A stretch of DNA of 64,000 bases, taken from Porphyra umbilicalis. Lineage: Eukaryota; Rhodophyta; Bangiophyceae; Bangiales; Bangiaceae. The position numbers and the translations under genes are program-made. Within the stretch, counting starts at the first letter, position 1. Each line of letters opens with the position of its first letter. Shown piece by piece: positions 11,144-23,546 of the stretch. The stretch spans positions 496,001 to 560,000 of the forward strand of contig KV918768.1 of assembly GCA_002049455.2 (NCBI GenBank), written 5' to 3'. Under the pieces are notes generated by a model, which had not been told where the DNA came from, ran no database searches, and saw only the letters and a list, made by a program, of their open reading frames with translations.

Positions 11144-14100
11144 CTACGTCTCAGGGCCGGCTTGAACGGGTTCAGCGTCAATGTCGGAACCATCGAGGAG
11201 TTCATCGTCCGCCTCGTCCAGGAATGCATCATCATCGCTGATGTCAGCGGTTGACGCGCCAACAGCAGCAGCGTCGAGGTAGCCGAGCTCCGAGGCCGAA
11301 GCTGCTGCAGCGGCAGACGCCAGGGCAGCAGCAGCAACGGCAGAAGCCGGCCGAACAGCTGCTACTGCCGGGCTTGCTGCGCGGTCGGAAAGATCGGCAG
11401 CGGTGGACGCTGCGGTACTGGAGACGACACCGTCAGCGGCAGCCGCCACATTTGTCACAGCCGTGCGGTGGGCAGCCGGAGCGCCGACTGCGGTAGGGAG
11501 GGCGGCGGGAGCGGCAGACAAGGCGCCGAAGACGGCGGGGTGGACGGTGACGGGGGCCGCCGAGGTACCGACAGGGACGGCGCGGGCGGCGGCGGCGGCA
11601 GCCAGGGAGCCGACGGCGGCGGGGTGGGCGGTGGCGGCGGCCGCCGAGGCGCTGACAGCGACGGGGCGGGCGGTGACGGCGGCCGCGGAGGCGCCGACAG
11701 TAACGGGTTGGGCGGTGGCGGCGGCTACCGAGGCGCCGACAGCGACAGGGCGGGCGGCGGCAGCTGTAGTCGAGACGCCGACAGCGGTAGGAAGGGCGGG
11801 AAATGCAGCAGTCTCTGCAGCAGGCTCGAGTACAGCCAAGCCTGGCGGCCCAGGGCCTGCATGCTCGGCTCGGGCAACTGCAGCGGTAGCGTCAGCACCG
11901 CGCGTGGCGAGGATGCGCAGAAGGGTAGAATGCAAGCGAGCGTCGCTGAAGCCAGCGACGACCATGTCGGGGTCGTCCCCGTCGAGCAGCATGAGGCCCA
12001 TGTGCTCCGTATTCTGCTTCTTGAGATTCTTGTGCACAAGGCCCATCAGAACCGCCCACACTTTGCGGTATGCCTCGTCCACATTGGCGGCGCCGACGGT
12101 GAACCGCGGGTAGCCCGCCTTGTCGCACAGGGTGATGAACACCTGTCATAGAACAGAAGCAGCATCCAAACACGAGACAGACGGCCGTCAGTAGCAGCAG
12201 GCTCACACCGGTCAACAGCATCACGAACAGGCCAAGTCAGTTCCCACAGATCACGCGCGTCGACCGAAGCACCCTCAACGCACAAGATACACAAAGGCCA
12301 ATCACACACGCAATGGAGATGTCACAAGCAACATACCTTCGTAACAATGGCGACGTACATGGCGTATCGCACCTTGTAATACCTGCCCTTGGTGTCCGTG
12401 GCGTGTACCATGTGCTCGCGCAAGACACCCATACGGGCCAGGGCGCGGTGGAGGCCCCACAGCATCGCGTCCCGTCCGAACTCCGTCTCAAACAGCCAAT
12501 GCCCTTCCAGGCACCGACGGGCATCCACCTTGCTGTACTTCAACTCACCTTTGTCCCCCCTGTAGCCGATGGATAGGTGCGAGGCCGCACGCTCCATGAA
12601 CCCCGCCGACGCCGCTTCCAGGACAGCGCGGTGGAACCGCGAGATGCCGCGCCGCAGAATCGTGCTCAGCAACTCGGGCTTGAAGCGCCTGCCCTCGTTG
12701 AGCTTGGGGTCACACGGCGCGAGGACCTTTGAAGACATCGCGAGCCGCGCCTCCGCCATACCCCCCGGGAACTTCAGTTTGTCGTTCACGTGCCGCGCCG
12801 CCATGTCCCGGTTTTGCTCCGGGGATGGCCACGCGCCCGCCGAAGAGTTCGGGTCATTAAAAGCCTTGGACGTCTCGATGCGGATATCGCGCTGTAACGG
12901 TGACCGCGAGGCACGGAGCAAAGAAAATAGAAGCAGGCAACAACATACAGCATGGGACAGATATTGTCAGTACCATGAGAGCACAAGAAACGCTCAACGA
13001 TCCCAACGTTGTGCGCACATAGCAGAAACAGTCACGCGCAGCAGACCAGGCTCGTCCAAAGAAAAGCCACAAAAACCAGGAAGAGCTCAGAGCAACCGTT
13101 GCCACATACCATCATGAGCTGCGCCCACGGCGCCTCTTTCAACTCCGACAATGCGCTGGCCGTCACCACCGATGTAGTAATCGTAGCCGGTGCGACGGTA
13201 TCGGGCCCGAAGCCGCGGCGGTCTACCGCCCTGCAAATGTCCTTCATGGCGGAGTTTCCGTGGTTGATGGCAGTGCCAACGAGGTTCACCGTCTTGACCA
13301 CTGCCTTCATCGTCAATTTGACGGCGCCGACCTCGGACTGGATGGCTGTTGACACCTTGCGCAGTTCCTTGATCTGGCGATTGGTCGCGACACGGCGCTT
13401 CTTGCTCTCCCTCTCATGCTCATCGACCAGGGTACGTAGGCGCTTGTCAGACGCGAGCGCCTGCTCCAGGTCAGCGATGCGCTTCCGGAGGTGCTTGTTC
13501 GCCTCAACCGCTGCGCAGTTGCACGCGTCAATGTCCGCGACCCCGGCGTCCTGGAGCGCCGGCGGTCGGGCCGTCGAGCCCGAGACAGCAGCAAAGTCGG
13601 CCAGCACCGCGGCAGCAGCTTCAGCCGCCACAAATGCGGCTGAGGTGTCGGCCGAAGTGTGGTCGGCCGCGACAGCCGTGGATGCGAGCGTGTCGCGCGA
13701 GCTGGGCAGCAGCGGCGTTGGGGTCAGTTGAACCGGACCACCCCGGGAGCCGTGAATTGGGTCGACGGCCGCTGGGGTCGACGCAACCGGCCGCAAGGTC
13801 TCCCCCGTGTGATCAGTCTCTTCGGGAACAGCGGCCATGGCAGTTGGAGAGGATGCGGGCGTAGGAGGCACGGTAGACCGCTGCGGGGGCACGCCCATGT
13901 GGATGGTCGCTGCCGCCGGTTGGATGACAGACGCAGACGAGGTCAAAATCGGCCGTGACGATGAAGCAGAGCCCGATGTAGGAGCTGGCGTCAAAGAGGA
14001 CGGGTCCGCGCTTGCCGCATCGCCGTCGTTGATACCGGACGGCACCGGGACGGTTCGACTGCCGCGCCGGCGGGCAGGGGGTCGACCACCCGCAGCCTTG

Positions 14101-14420
14101 TCTTTGGCCACCTGGGCGGCCTTGGCCGCGCGCACGGCTGCGGCAGCCGCTCGCGCAGCGGCAGCGGCCGTCTTCTTTGCCAAGGCAGCGGCGGCCTTTT
14201 CTTGCTTCTTTTTCACCAGCCGCGCATTCACCGCGTGCCCGTGGAAAGGATTGCCGCGGTCCGGCAGCAGGTCACCCCGAGGCGGCCGTGCAGCAGACGC
14301 TGACGTGGCTGCCGGCGCGCCTTGTGCTCCCGCGGGGGCGACGCCGGCAGGCAGCGGAGAGGACGCCAATTGCTCGGCAGCGGTTGCAGCAAGCGGCTCA
14401 GGAGCGGATCTCCCAGCCAT
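11144..14420 (-). CDS. Unknown three-exon protein with coiled coil and 14-residue repeats
   Basis: Exons are 14420-13110, 12891-12337 and 12142-11144. Both introns (218 and 194 nt) are GT-AG (GTATGT at each 5' end, ACAG at each 3' end) and in phase 0, giving about 954 residues. Residues 70-130 are a Lys/Ala/Arg-rich basic stretch, and about 297-383 form a probable coiled coil (LRKRIADLEQAL region). The well-ordered part is exon 2 with the start of exon 3 (FITLCDKAGYPRF). About 745-845 consist of roughly six 14-residue repeats of the type ARPVAVGASVAAAT, and the end is acidic. I do not recognise the family. It sits divergently from the unknown gene at 16690 and upstream of a KDZ-type transposase, so it may be a transposon passenger or accessory protein. 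Splicing is inferred from frame continuity only. Confidence 0.6.
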
Positions 14421-16689
14421 GTTGTATAGTCGTTGCCGGGCGCGTCCTGCGTCGAACCTCCGCTATTATACCCGTCGCAGGCGCGCACCGCCGCTCCTCA
14501 CACACGCTGACGGCCACTACCCGCCTCGCCGTCCCCCGCACGCCTGACGTAAAGCACGTGCACGGCAGCTGACCACCGCAGCTGCCGATCGACGGCTCTC
14601 CGTGCAACACAGGTTGATGGTCACGGACCGACCGTGGCGTCACCGCGTCACACAGGTTGACGTCCACCGACGGAGCACCGTCACCACCAGCACGCGCCGC
14701 GGAACGTCACGCAGCGTCACATACACCGGCGGTCGGTGCTCCCCGTTGAAGAGGGCGACGGCCACCACCAACGGACGGCGCCTTCCGGATACAAGGCACC
14801 GGCCACCAAGCGCCCGCGGCGTCACTGCACGTCACTCAGGCCGCTCCTGACCAAGCAACGCCACCACCGAAGCGCGCCGCACACCGTCACTCAAGGCGAC
14901 GTCCTCCACTCAAGTACCACCCCCCTCACAGCGCGCCGCGCGCCGCGACCCAACAACCGTCCACGCCTCCCCGCGCGCACGTCTTTGGCGCACACAGGTC
15001 ATCAACGACGGCCGACCACCACCGACGCCGTCGAGCACCGCTGCCCGACAGGAAAAAAGGTGCAAAGGAGCAACCCCAGCCGTGTGGCCACCGATGCAGG
15101 TGCAGGGGCGCCATTGAGAAGCGCAACTGGCACCAGACAGCACCACGGGCAGCAGGGTGACAGCCTGGCGGCGGAGTGCCCGCAGTGCGTCGAGTACGCA
15201 CCGGTTCTGGTAGTAGGGGGAGGTAGAAACGCACCGGAACGCGCCTGTCTTTGTCAGCAGCTGGAGGGCATCGTGCACTTGTGGCAGTTGGGGGACGTCG
15301 CCAAGGGAAGGCGCACGACGGCAGCGGCGGAGGCGCAGTCGCGCTGAGCGACCAAGACGGGAGAGCGGGCAGACGGCGCCACCCGCGTGCGCGCGTAGAT
15401 GCCTCTTTCAGGGGGGTGTCGCCGGACAGCTCGCGCCGGTGTCAAATTATTACAAGGCTGGTGACTGGAGGCCCGCCAGCCGGTGTTCCGAGGGGGGTTT
15501 GTGAGTGGACAAGCACAGTTGCTGACAGAAGACCACCCAGTAGTCAGGCTTCGTTTCATTGGTGGATTCTGGAGCATCGAAGCATCGGAAGCGGCCGCCT
15601 CCCACGGGACTCTCGGCGCTTTTGCACGACCTTCTCACGCAAGCACTTATCTGAAGTATTTTGAGACTTGTAAGCGACTGATTCGAAGGTCCCGATCCGG
15701 TCGAATTCCAGGCGCCCCTCGGTCGAGTCACTCTTCTGCACAGACCGTCACTGCCGGTTGCGCGGTGCGTACAGTACGTCGTCGCACCGTCTCACCACGT
15801 CCGCCCCCTGTCGTCCGCTGCGCGTGTCTGCCACGTCCCAGACGTACCTCACGGGCCCTGCCACTGACCCCGTTTTGCCCTTGCCGTCCGCCTCGGGCGG
15901 TACGTACGACGCGGCGCATCGGACGCACCGACAATGCACCTGGCGACCGGATCGGGCGACGTCCAGGACCCCGTGTGCGGCACCAGCAACATGCCGCCTC
16001 CATTGCTCAGCGCTAAGGCCCCGCTGATTGGGCGGGGGGAGGCGCGTGCTCTCCAATTTCCTTCGGCACAGCACCCGGGAGGCTTGGTCACCACGGGTCG
16101 GAGGCGCGAGTTTGAGGCACGCACTGGGTAGGAAGGGTACCGCCCGGTGGGAAGGTGCCGACGAGCGAGATGGAACAGGGACCGTGCGTGGGTAGTGCAA
16201 GGACTTGGAGGAAGAGGTGGCCTTTGCGGCTCACCGGTCTCTGGCGTGGGGGGGTGGCGCAGCGACGGTGAGGCACTGACGCGCGGCGGTGAGTGGAGAC
16301 GCACTGGAAGAAGACCACCGGTTGGCGGCGGCGGCGCGGGGAGCCGCACCGGTCTCCCCACGCCATTGCGCGACGGCGTTGTGCGGGGGGCGTAGTGGTT
16401 GCGGGCGCGGCATTGGTGAACGTCGTCGTTAAGCGGCGGGCGCAGTGGTGGTGGGCGCGGCGGTGGTCAGCGTGCTTGGAGTGCCGTCGCCCCGGTGCCT
16501 GCCGGCGGTGTGCGCGGCGATTTTGGCGGTGGACTTTCGCTCCCTGGCAGCAAGACCGGACACTGTTTGAGTGTGCCCTACACATCTGTCACCTCCGCCC
16601 CGCTGCTCTCGCCGCACCCCACCGCAACACATCTGTCACCCCCCCCGCCCCCTGCTCCCGCCACACTTCATCCCCTCCCCGCGATCACC
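14421..16689. other. Divergent intergenic region with repeated CGTCAC motifs
   Basis: 2.3 kb lies between two divergent genes, so it should hold both promoters. 14620-14900 carries many CGTCAC/CCGTCAC motifs (for example near 14638, 14704, 14820 and 14886). Clusters like this occur in subterminal or regulatory parts of DNA transposons, but no inverted terminal repeat was found. Open frames here are not credible. Confidence 0.35.
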
Positions 16690-17670
16690 ATGGTTCGTTT
16701 GCCTAAATGTGTGGCAATCGGGCAACCCTGGATTGAGCCCGTCCGCGGGTACGTCATTGATGACGCGACCGAGGTGCACACGCACGCTCCAACCTCGACT
16801 GCCCACCCGGTGGTGGTCAACCCGGTGCTGATGCGGCGGCAGCGCTCCACTCTCGTCCTCCTCGCGCCGGACCACTACCTGGTGCGAGTCCTCTCCGTCT
16901 ACAAGGAAGCAGGCGGGACGGTGCGCATTGAAGTCAAGGTCGACGTCAACGAGGACGCGCAGCGCGCCAACTTCTTGGTGTTGTCTCCGCTGCATCCGGG
17001 TGTCCCATTGTCCGAGAATGCCATGCACTTTGAGTCGAACGTCATTGTCAACCACCCCAGCGGCGTCATCGTATATGAGATGCTGATGGAGTACGGGCAG
17101 TTGTCGGCGGCGAAGCTGTTCAACCGACTGAAGCGGGAAACGTCGCGCATGTCGGCAGGTCCCGCCAACGGGCCGATGGTTGGGGCAGGGGACTATGACG
17201 AGGCGATGAGTATCGGCCAGGGGTTCAGCTTGCTGTCGGACGCGACGCCTCCCTCCATCACTGCTGGTCGACTGGCGTTTTGGCCGCGGCTCTTTTGGGA
17301 CGACACGTTCAGCCAGCTGATGGCGACTGTGTGCTCGTCGGCGGCCATCGCTGGCTTTGGGCCCGTCGACCTGGTCGATTATGGTCCTGTGGATGCAAAA
17401 GAGACCGAAGTGACTACTGTCTCTGGAGCGGCGTCGGGCGCCGGCGCTGGGCAGGGCAGCGGTGTGGGCGCTAGGACCGGCGATCGCACCGGCTCAGACG
17501 CGCTCGCGGGAGGGGCCAAGCGAACAGCTTTCATCGCCGGATTGGATGCCGACGCGGGCTCGATCGTGCGGGTGGCTGCCGGTCCGGCCAAGGGAGGTGT
17601 GGAGGTCGAGGATGGGGAGGAAGCTGTATGCGGCACGGAAGACGGCGCTCCGGCCGATGACAATGCGTAA
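16690..17670 (+). CDS. Unknown protein between the coiled-coil gene and the transposase
   Basis: The start at 16690 has a good context (CACCATGG) and gives 326 residues without introns. Residues 1-240 have the mixed composition of a folded domain. The stretch from MVRLPKCVAIGQPWIEP to about FGPVDLVDYGPVD includes a hydrophobic VLLAPDHYLVRVLSVY segment and a W-rich AFWPRLFWDD segment. About 250-326 is a Gly/Ala/acidic low-complexity tail. No signal peptide or membrane segment is seen, and I do not recognise the family. It lies 1.2 kb upstream of the transposase in the same direction and may belong to the same mobile element. Confidence 0.55.
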   Translation: MVRLPKCVAIGQPWIEPVRGYVIDDATEVHTHAPTSTAHPVVVNPVLMRRQRSTLVLLAPDHYLVRVLSVYKEAGGTVRIEVKVDVNEDAQRANFLVLSPLHPGVPLSENAMHFESNVIVNHPSGVIVYEMLMEYGQLSAAKLFNRLKRETSRMSAGPANGPMVGAGDYDEAMSIGQGFSLLSDATPPSITAGRLAFWPRLFWDDTFSQLMATVCSSAAIAGFGPVDLVDYGPVDAKETEVTTVSGAASGAGAGQGSGVGARTGDRTGSDALAGGAKRTAFIAGLDADAGSIVRVAAGPAKGGVEVEDGEEAVCGTEDGAPADDNA

Positions 17671-18855
17671 ACGCTGCCGTAGGCGGGGCGTGGATGGCAC
17701 GGGCGGGGACTTTGGCGCCTTCGGGCGGGGACGAAGAGTGTAGCATTGCGTGTGCGTGGGTTGCTTTCTCGGAGGATGGGTGCCGTGTTGGGGGGCATTG
17801 TCTTTCGAGTAGCAGAGGGTTGTTGGTCTGGTAGAGGCAGGTTGCACGGGAGAGAGTACGTCACAGGAGAAGGAAAAAAGACAAAATATAGGAGGAAAAC
17901 AGTGTAGCGTTGATGCATGGCGCACGGCAGGGGGGGTGGGCTCTCCCGCCAGCGTGGATGGCCATTGCAGCGACAGCACGGGCACGGCGCTCTCCCCGCA
18001 GGACTGCCACAGGTAGGCCGTGGTGAAGGGACAAAGCAGTCACGTGCAAGGCCGACATAACGCGGCTGGCCTAAATGCACTTTGTGGAAACAAGTGCCTA
18101 ACATGTTCGTGCACGTATTTATGGATCTCTCGAGGCAAGGACGATTTATCGACCTCGCACTAGCCTTAATTCGGCCATCCGACGCAAGAAAATGACGTGG
18201 CAGTGTAAGCTCACGCACAGGCACATTTTCCGGGGGCCGGCGACTGGCCGCCACGCAGCGAACCGGAAGGAGGGTGGCTCGCGCGGTACTGCCGCTTCCG
18301 TCCACTGCGCAGGCACCCCTGCTGCAGAGCCGCTCTCCGTGCGCTCACACCTCGCCGGGGGCGTAACCTACGTTCACCGACTGCGCCCACGTGCGCACGA
18401 GTGGTGCCGGGCTCACCCACCGCTCAGGCGGTGGAGCGCTCCTCGACCCGCACCCACCCCACCGGCGACCGTTGTAGCACGCGGCCTCCGGCTGGGTCTG
18501 CTCCTACCGCGGCTTTTTGCGTATTGCCGTTCCCCCTGTCTCGGTGCTTCCCCTCCTCCGCTTCGGCTGGGCCTGTTCTCTCCACCTCCCCCGCTGCGTG
18601 CGGTCGTAAGGCGCAACTGCGCCAACCGCGCTAGCGACTGACGGTTGGGGCGCGATACCGGCTGTTTTTCATCTCGCCTCGGCTGCATCGGCGTCGAGGT
18701 GACCGCGTCTGCGTCGAGGTGTCCCCTATCCCGCCCCCCCCCCTCCCTCGCACTTGTTATGCGGCAATTTGGGCCGCCGCTGTTGTTGCACCACTTTTGA
18801 GACCTCGCCGCCTTGTACCTACGTGTCTGTCGTTGGGGGCATTGGACGTGACGCA
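17671..18855. other. Spacer upstream of the transposase gene
   Basis: No gene recognised. 18725-18750 is a C-rich tract. It presumably contains the 3' end of the 16690 gene and the transposase promoter. No TATA box was identified. Confidence 0.35.
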
Positions 18856-21800
18856 ATGGGGGCCGTTGACGCGGGGGGCGACGCCGAAGGCGGTTCGGTC
18901 ACCGAGGATGACGTAGCAGGAGTCCACAAGGGGAGCGTGGACGAGGCCGCCGAGAGCGCCGCGACCGTCGGCTGGGGGGCGGACACCAATGTCGGCCTGC
19001 CATCTCTCGGGGGGGTGACAACCAGCAGTGGTGCGGTCGCTTGCGGGGCGAGCACAGACGCGGCTGCGGCGGACAACCGGAACAACCCTTGCCCCTACTG
19101 CCCGGCGCGGTACGCGCGCAAGGGGAACTTGTTGCAGCACGTGGCGCACAACCACTCGGAGGACATGGATGTTGCGTCCACTTCGTGTCCTGAAACTCCC
19201 TTTGGGGCCGCCGCACTTCCCTTCCCGTTGTTACGGCGCGGTGGCGGGACGCCGGCATCCGGCGCCCGCGAGACATTGTCCCATGGACGCCGCAATGCGG
19301 ATCAAGATGTCGGCTGTGGCGGTGGCGCTGCGGCTGAGGGCCTCGGCGTCCTCCCCGGCGCAGCCAACACGCCCGACGGCGCGGCCTTCCCGGAGATCAA
19401 CACCACGTCGCAAAAAGTGCGCGAGTACTACGCGGCTTTTGGTGATGTGGCGCGGACTCAACCGTTGGTTGATGAGCGCCATCGAGACCGTCCGTCGGAC
19501 TTTGTGTCGGATAAGCTCAAGGAGATGCGCATGTTTGCCTTGTCGGCGGGGGGCCGCGGCTTGTCGCAAAAAGCGCGCGCCGAGTACTACACGACCTGTG
19601 TGTCTGCCGAACGGGCGGCGTTGCGCTCGCAACAGGCAGACGAGCTGGCTCCAATTGAGAAAGTCATGGCGCTGCTGTCCCAGCACGAGACGGATGATGA
19701 CTCGGACGCGACCGCGACAGCACCTCCCCATGCTGAGGACGTGCCGAGGAGCGACACCGGCGACCCGGACGCCCCGTCTTTTGGAGGCGGGGTGCGTTCG
19801 GATCCACTTGGGGCGGCGTCGGCCATGCCGAGCGCCGCGCGCCCTGGCGGGGCGGCGGGTGGCGCGACGTTGCCTGGCTCGCGACCGCGGCCGCGCAAGA
19901 AGACGAGCCTGAGACGACGGGTCCAGGCTGTCTTGGCGGAGGCGACCGCGAAGTTGAAAGACGTGATTGGCCCGCTGGAGACGGCCTTTCCCTCGGCTTC
20001 CGCTTTTGTCAACTCCCTCCAAGGCGAGGCCACGCGGTGCCTCGCCGAGCAGCAGTGGAGGAAGACAGAAATTGTGGACGGGAAAGACGTGTACGTGTTC
20101 TACAGTCGGGACGTCATGGCCGTTGCACTGGCAGCGTTCACGCGTGCAACCAAGCGGTGCATGCGGGGGCACCGCAAGTACGCCGCCGACGGGTCGGTAA
20201 TGCGCACAGGGACGCTTGATGGGGACATCTATCTCAGGGAGCAGGCGGATGTGGATAGCATCCATGGCGGGAAGATGCACGATGGCAAGGAGCTGCCTGT
20301 CTTCACGATGGCGACACAGTTGTTCTCTGATGCGACGCTCGTGTCCAAGAATGGAGGTAAGCGACGCCGCGCCCGTTTTTGTTTTGCTCGTTCCTTGATT
20401 TGTGGCGGTGTGATGTTCCGGCGTTACAGAGCGCGACTCTTTAAGGTGTGACCACCAGTGCCCATGTGACCAACACGCTACCTCTCTTTCTTTCTTGTTT
20501 TTCGTTCTCTGTCCTGCGCAGCACACTACGTCTACCCAATACGGGTTCGTTTCCCCAACATTGTGACTGGGAAAGTGGAGTGGGTGATTGTGGGCTTCAT
20601 TCCTATAATCAAGCCCGACAGCGACGACGGCGCCGAGAAGGAGCGCGTCCGTATGCTGCGTGACGAGGTGTTGCAGCGCTGCCTGGCGGTATTGTTGGAC
20701 AGCTTTATCGCCGCGAGCGAGACTGGCGTCCTCTGGGACCTGCCGGGCGTTGGGCCGGTTTGGGTCGTCCCCCGTGTCGTCCTGTACGCCGCGGACCAGC
20801 CGGAGGAGCGCCACCTCCTCGGCCTTAAGCTTGCCGGCTGCAAGTTCCAGTGCAGCCATTGCCTGGTACACAAAGATGAGGCGGGGTGCCCCCACGATGC
20901 CAAGCCTGCGCGGGATGTCGTAGATACCATTGAGTCCCAGCTGTCGTCTGCCGCACTGTTTAAGGGTGGCTGCAGCCCGGCCGTTCTCGAACAGATTTCC
21001 GAAGACTCCTCCATTGTACCGATTGTGCCGCTTTTAGCGGCTGTACACGGGCTGGGCACGGGCAGCTTTGCCCTCTACGACATCTTTGGCTTTGATCTGC
21101 TGCATGTACGTTTGTGTTCCGTCCCCCACTGCGTGCTTTCTTTGCACGTGCATATCGATCCTCATCTGCTCCCTGCTCACTTGCTGGGGTGTGTCACTGC
21201 TCACTCACTGACGCACAATTGGCACTGGCGGGTCTCTCGGTTTGCTGGCATATTCTTTGATGACCACACAGGTCATGAAGCTCGGTGTCATTCGCGTCAT
21301 GGCGCTCAAGATTCCCTCTCTGTTGAAGGTGCTGTGCAAGGGGGGTCTGTCGCGGTTTGGGCCTTGGAGGAAGGCCGTTGTCGCTATGGCCGAGCGAGCT
21401 CGGCACGTCGGCCGACTACCCAACGCATCCATTTCGGCGCCCGGGTATGTTTTCTCTTGGCGCTCCTTCTCTTGTTGCGTCGTCCGAGATCACGGGTGTG
21501 CTGTACTTCAGGCCGCATTCACTTATCGGCGTGATTGCCGATGCCAAGCGGCGTTTTCTGACGAGTGCTGTGTCTACCCTTGCGTGTGGTGCTTGCTTTT
21601 GCCTTGTATGTACGCGCAGGTACCTGGTGTGCAATGGTGTGAATCAGGCGACGTTTACTGGCCACTCCTGGCGTCACGGGCTGGTTGTGCTCATGTTCAT
21701 GGTGGTCGGTATGGTCTCGCGGCGCCTTCCCGGCTCGACGGAGCCCCTCTACTCGCGTCCAAAGAAGCGAGGGCGGGCGCCGCAGCCAAACCGGCGGCAA

Positions 21801-23546
21801 ACGCGACGGCGCACGTCCGCCTCCGAGCGTCTTGATGCTGAGATGGCCGCCGGCTCCTGCCCCGCGACGGACTCCTCCCGGTCTGCCTCCTCTGAATCAG
21901 GAGAGGCCACCGAAGACTCAGGCGACGACAGCCACAGCGACGCTGGGACGGACGGCACCATGACAGGGGGGGAGGAGGCCATGGAGTCCGCCCCGGTGCC
22001 GGACCTGGAGGCCTACAGCGCCGAGTACTTGGCCGTCTTTGGTGGCAAGGCCACGCATGACGCAGTCCTTGAGGTCGTATGCCGGGCCGCCTCCATCATG
22101 GGGCAGCTTTGTGGTGACAATAAGGAGGAGGGCTTCTCCATGAGCGAGGCCGACTGCAGCGCTCTGGCCAAGGAGGCGTATGAGTTCGTCACCAAGTACG
22201 TGCGGGTTCTGTTCGGCGCCATCAACACGACGAAATTCCACGCCCTGGCATACCACCTCCTCTCCGAGTTGCTGTTGCGTGGCAATGTGATTGAGGCCGA
22301 CACGTCGATAAATGAGTCGCTACATAAGCTAATCAAGGTCATGTGGCAGAACTCCAACAAGCAGGACGCCTCCTTTGTCCTGCAAATGCTGCGGTGCGAG
22401 CAGACGCTGGCACACGTCATCGCCTCGGACAACTACGACAAGGAGCAGGCGGGTGCTGGCGACGGCTTGCCGCCTGGCAACGTCGGCACTGGTCGCGACG
22501 TGGACGGTGATGACCAAGAGCACGACGGTGGCGCCAATGGTGGCGCTGTCGGTCTCGACGAGAGAGACGCGGGGGTTGTTGATGGTGACCCACCGTTGTC
22601 GTCGCGGGGCGGTACGCTGGATTTGCTGGGTGTCTTCGACACTCTCACGGAGCTGGACAACTACGACCCGGAGGGGGGGCTCGGCGTACACGGCGATGGC
22701 TCGGAGCAGGTCGTGGATATGGAAGATGACCTCACAGAAGGCTCGGACTGTGCAGCGGACTTAGCGGAAGCTGGAAGCGAGACGCCCGCCCACCAGTTGC
22801 AGCACGACATTGGCGATCAGTTGGGGGCCGGCCTGGGGGTCGGCGGAGCCGGAGGGCGCCACCCTGCCGGCGTTGCTGCAGGTGCTGGTGTCGCCGCGGC
22901 AGCACGACGTCGCCGGCACCGACGAGTGCGCATCTCTGGCCGTCGCGTCACCGTGGCGCAAGCGGTCGCAGCTGATGGCGGACGATTGCAGCAGCTTCCC
23001 GCCGTGTTGGGCGTCGCCAGTACGTCCCAGCTCATCGTCGCAAATACCTTCAAGCTGGAGGCCGTATTGCCGTGGCGGGTGCGACCGGTTTCGCAGCTGC
23101 TGCGCGCCGCCCCGGACCTCTACCGCAAACCCTGGTATGACCATGTTTGGTACACTGTGCCCGGCTCTGGTTCCCCCGTCTTGCACCTGGGGCTGGCTCG
23201 TTTGCTGTTGCGTGCTGTCGACGGCAAGTAGTGCGATACAGTGGTTCTTCAGTGCCTCGAGGCCGCCGAAGCGCGGCCGGGTTGTGTGCTATCGGAGTTC
23301 AACTGCCGTCGGTTCAAGTGGCAGATACACCCGACCACGCGCATGCCTGTGCTGCTTGCTGTCCCGTTGGCGGACGTGCGGCGCCTCGAGCACGTTGTTC
23401 CAGACTTTGAGGATCTCTGCGAGCGTTGGGGATTGATGGGCACCCCCACCACCATCCCGGACACTCCGCGCGAGCGGGAGGAGCAGCGCTTCTTCACCAA
23501 CCCTTTTTTTCCGTGGACCAGCCATAGCGTGGCTGACGCGCCCTGA
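18856..23546 (+). CDS. KDZ-superfamily (Plavaka-like) transposase, four exons, in-frame stop near the end
   Basis: Exons are 18856-20356, 20522-21105, 21272-21444 and 21620-23546, with GT-AG introns whose phases agree throughout. The N-terminus has a C2H2 zinc finger (C79-x2-C82-x12-H95, H98/H100). Exon 2 gives ADQPEERHL followed by CSHCLVHKDEAGC, a second Zn-ribbon-like element. The exon 2-3 join reads FGFDLLHVMKLGV, and exon 4 has KFHALAYHLL followed by ESLHKLIKV. This order matches Plavaka/KDZ transposases of the CACTA supergroup (zinc finger, SDxT/yPv region, DLLHxfELGV, late H-E-H-K block). A TAG at 23229-23231 interrupts the frame; 105 further codons in the same frame, with ordered sequence (VLSEFNCRRFKW), run to a stop at 23546. 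The copy is therefore either recently inactivated or read through. About 1,394 residues if read through. CACTA Tnp2 is the alternative family. Confidence 0.72.

Noticed and set aside
23205-23240. A 30-nt GT-AG intron that would remove the TAG at 23229
   Set aside because: Far shorter than the other introns in the window (165-248 nt), so an in-frame stop is the simpler reading.
11144-23546. Terminal inverted repeats of CACTA type around the three-gene block
   Set aside because: CACTG and CAGTG occurrences at 10.5-11.1 kb and 23.6-24.4 kb do not extend into matching arms.
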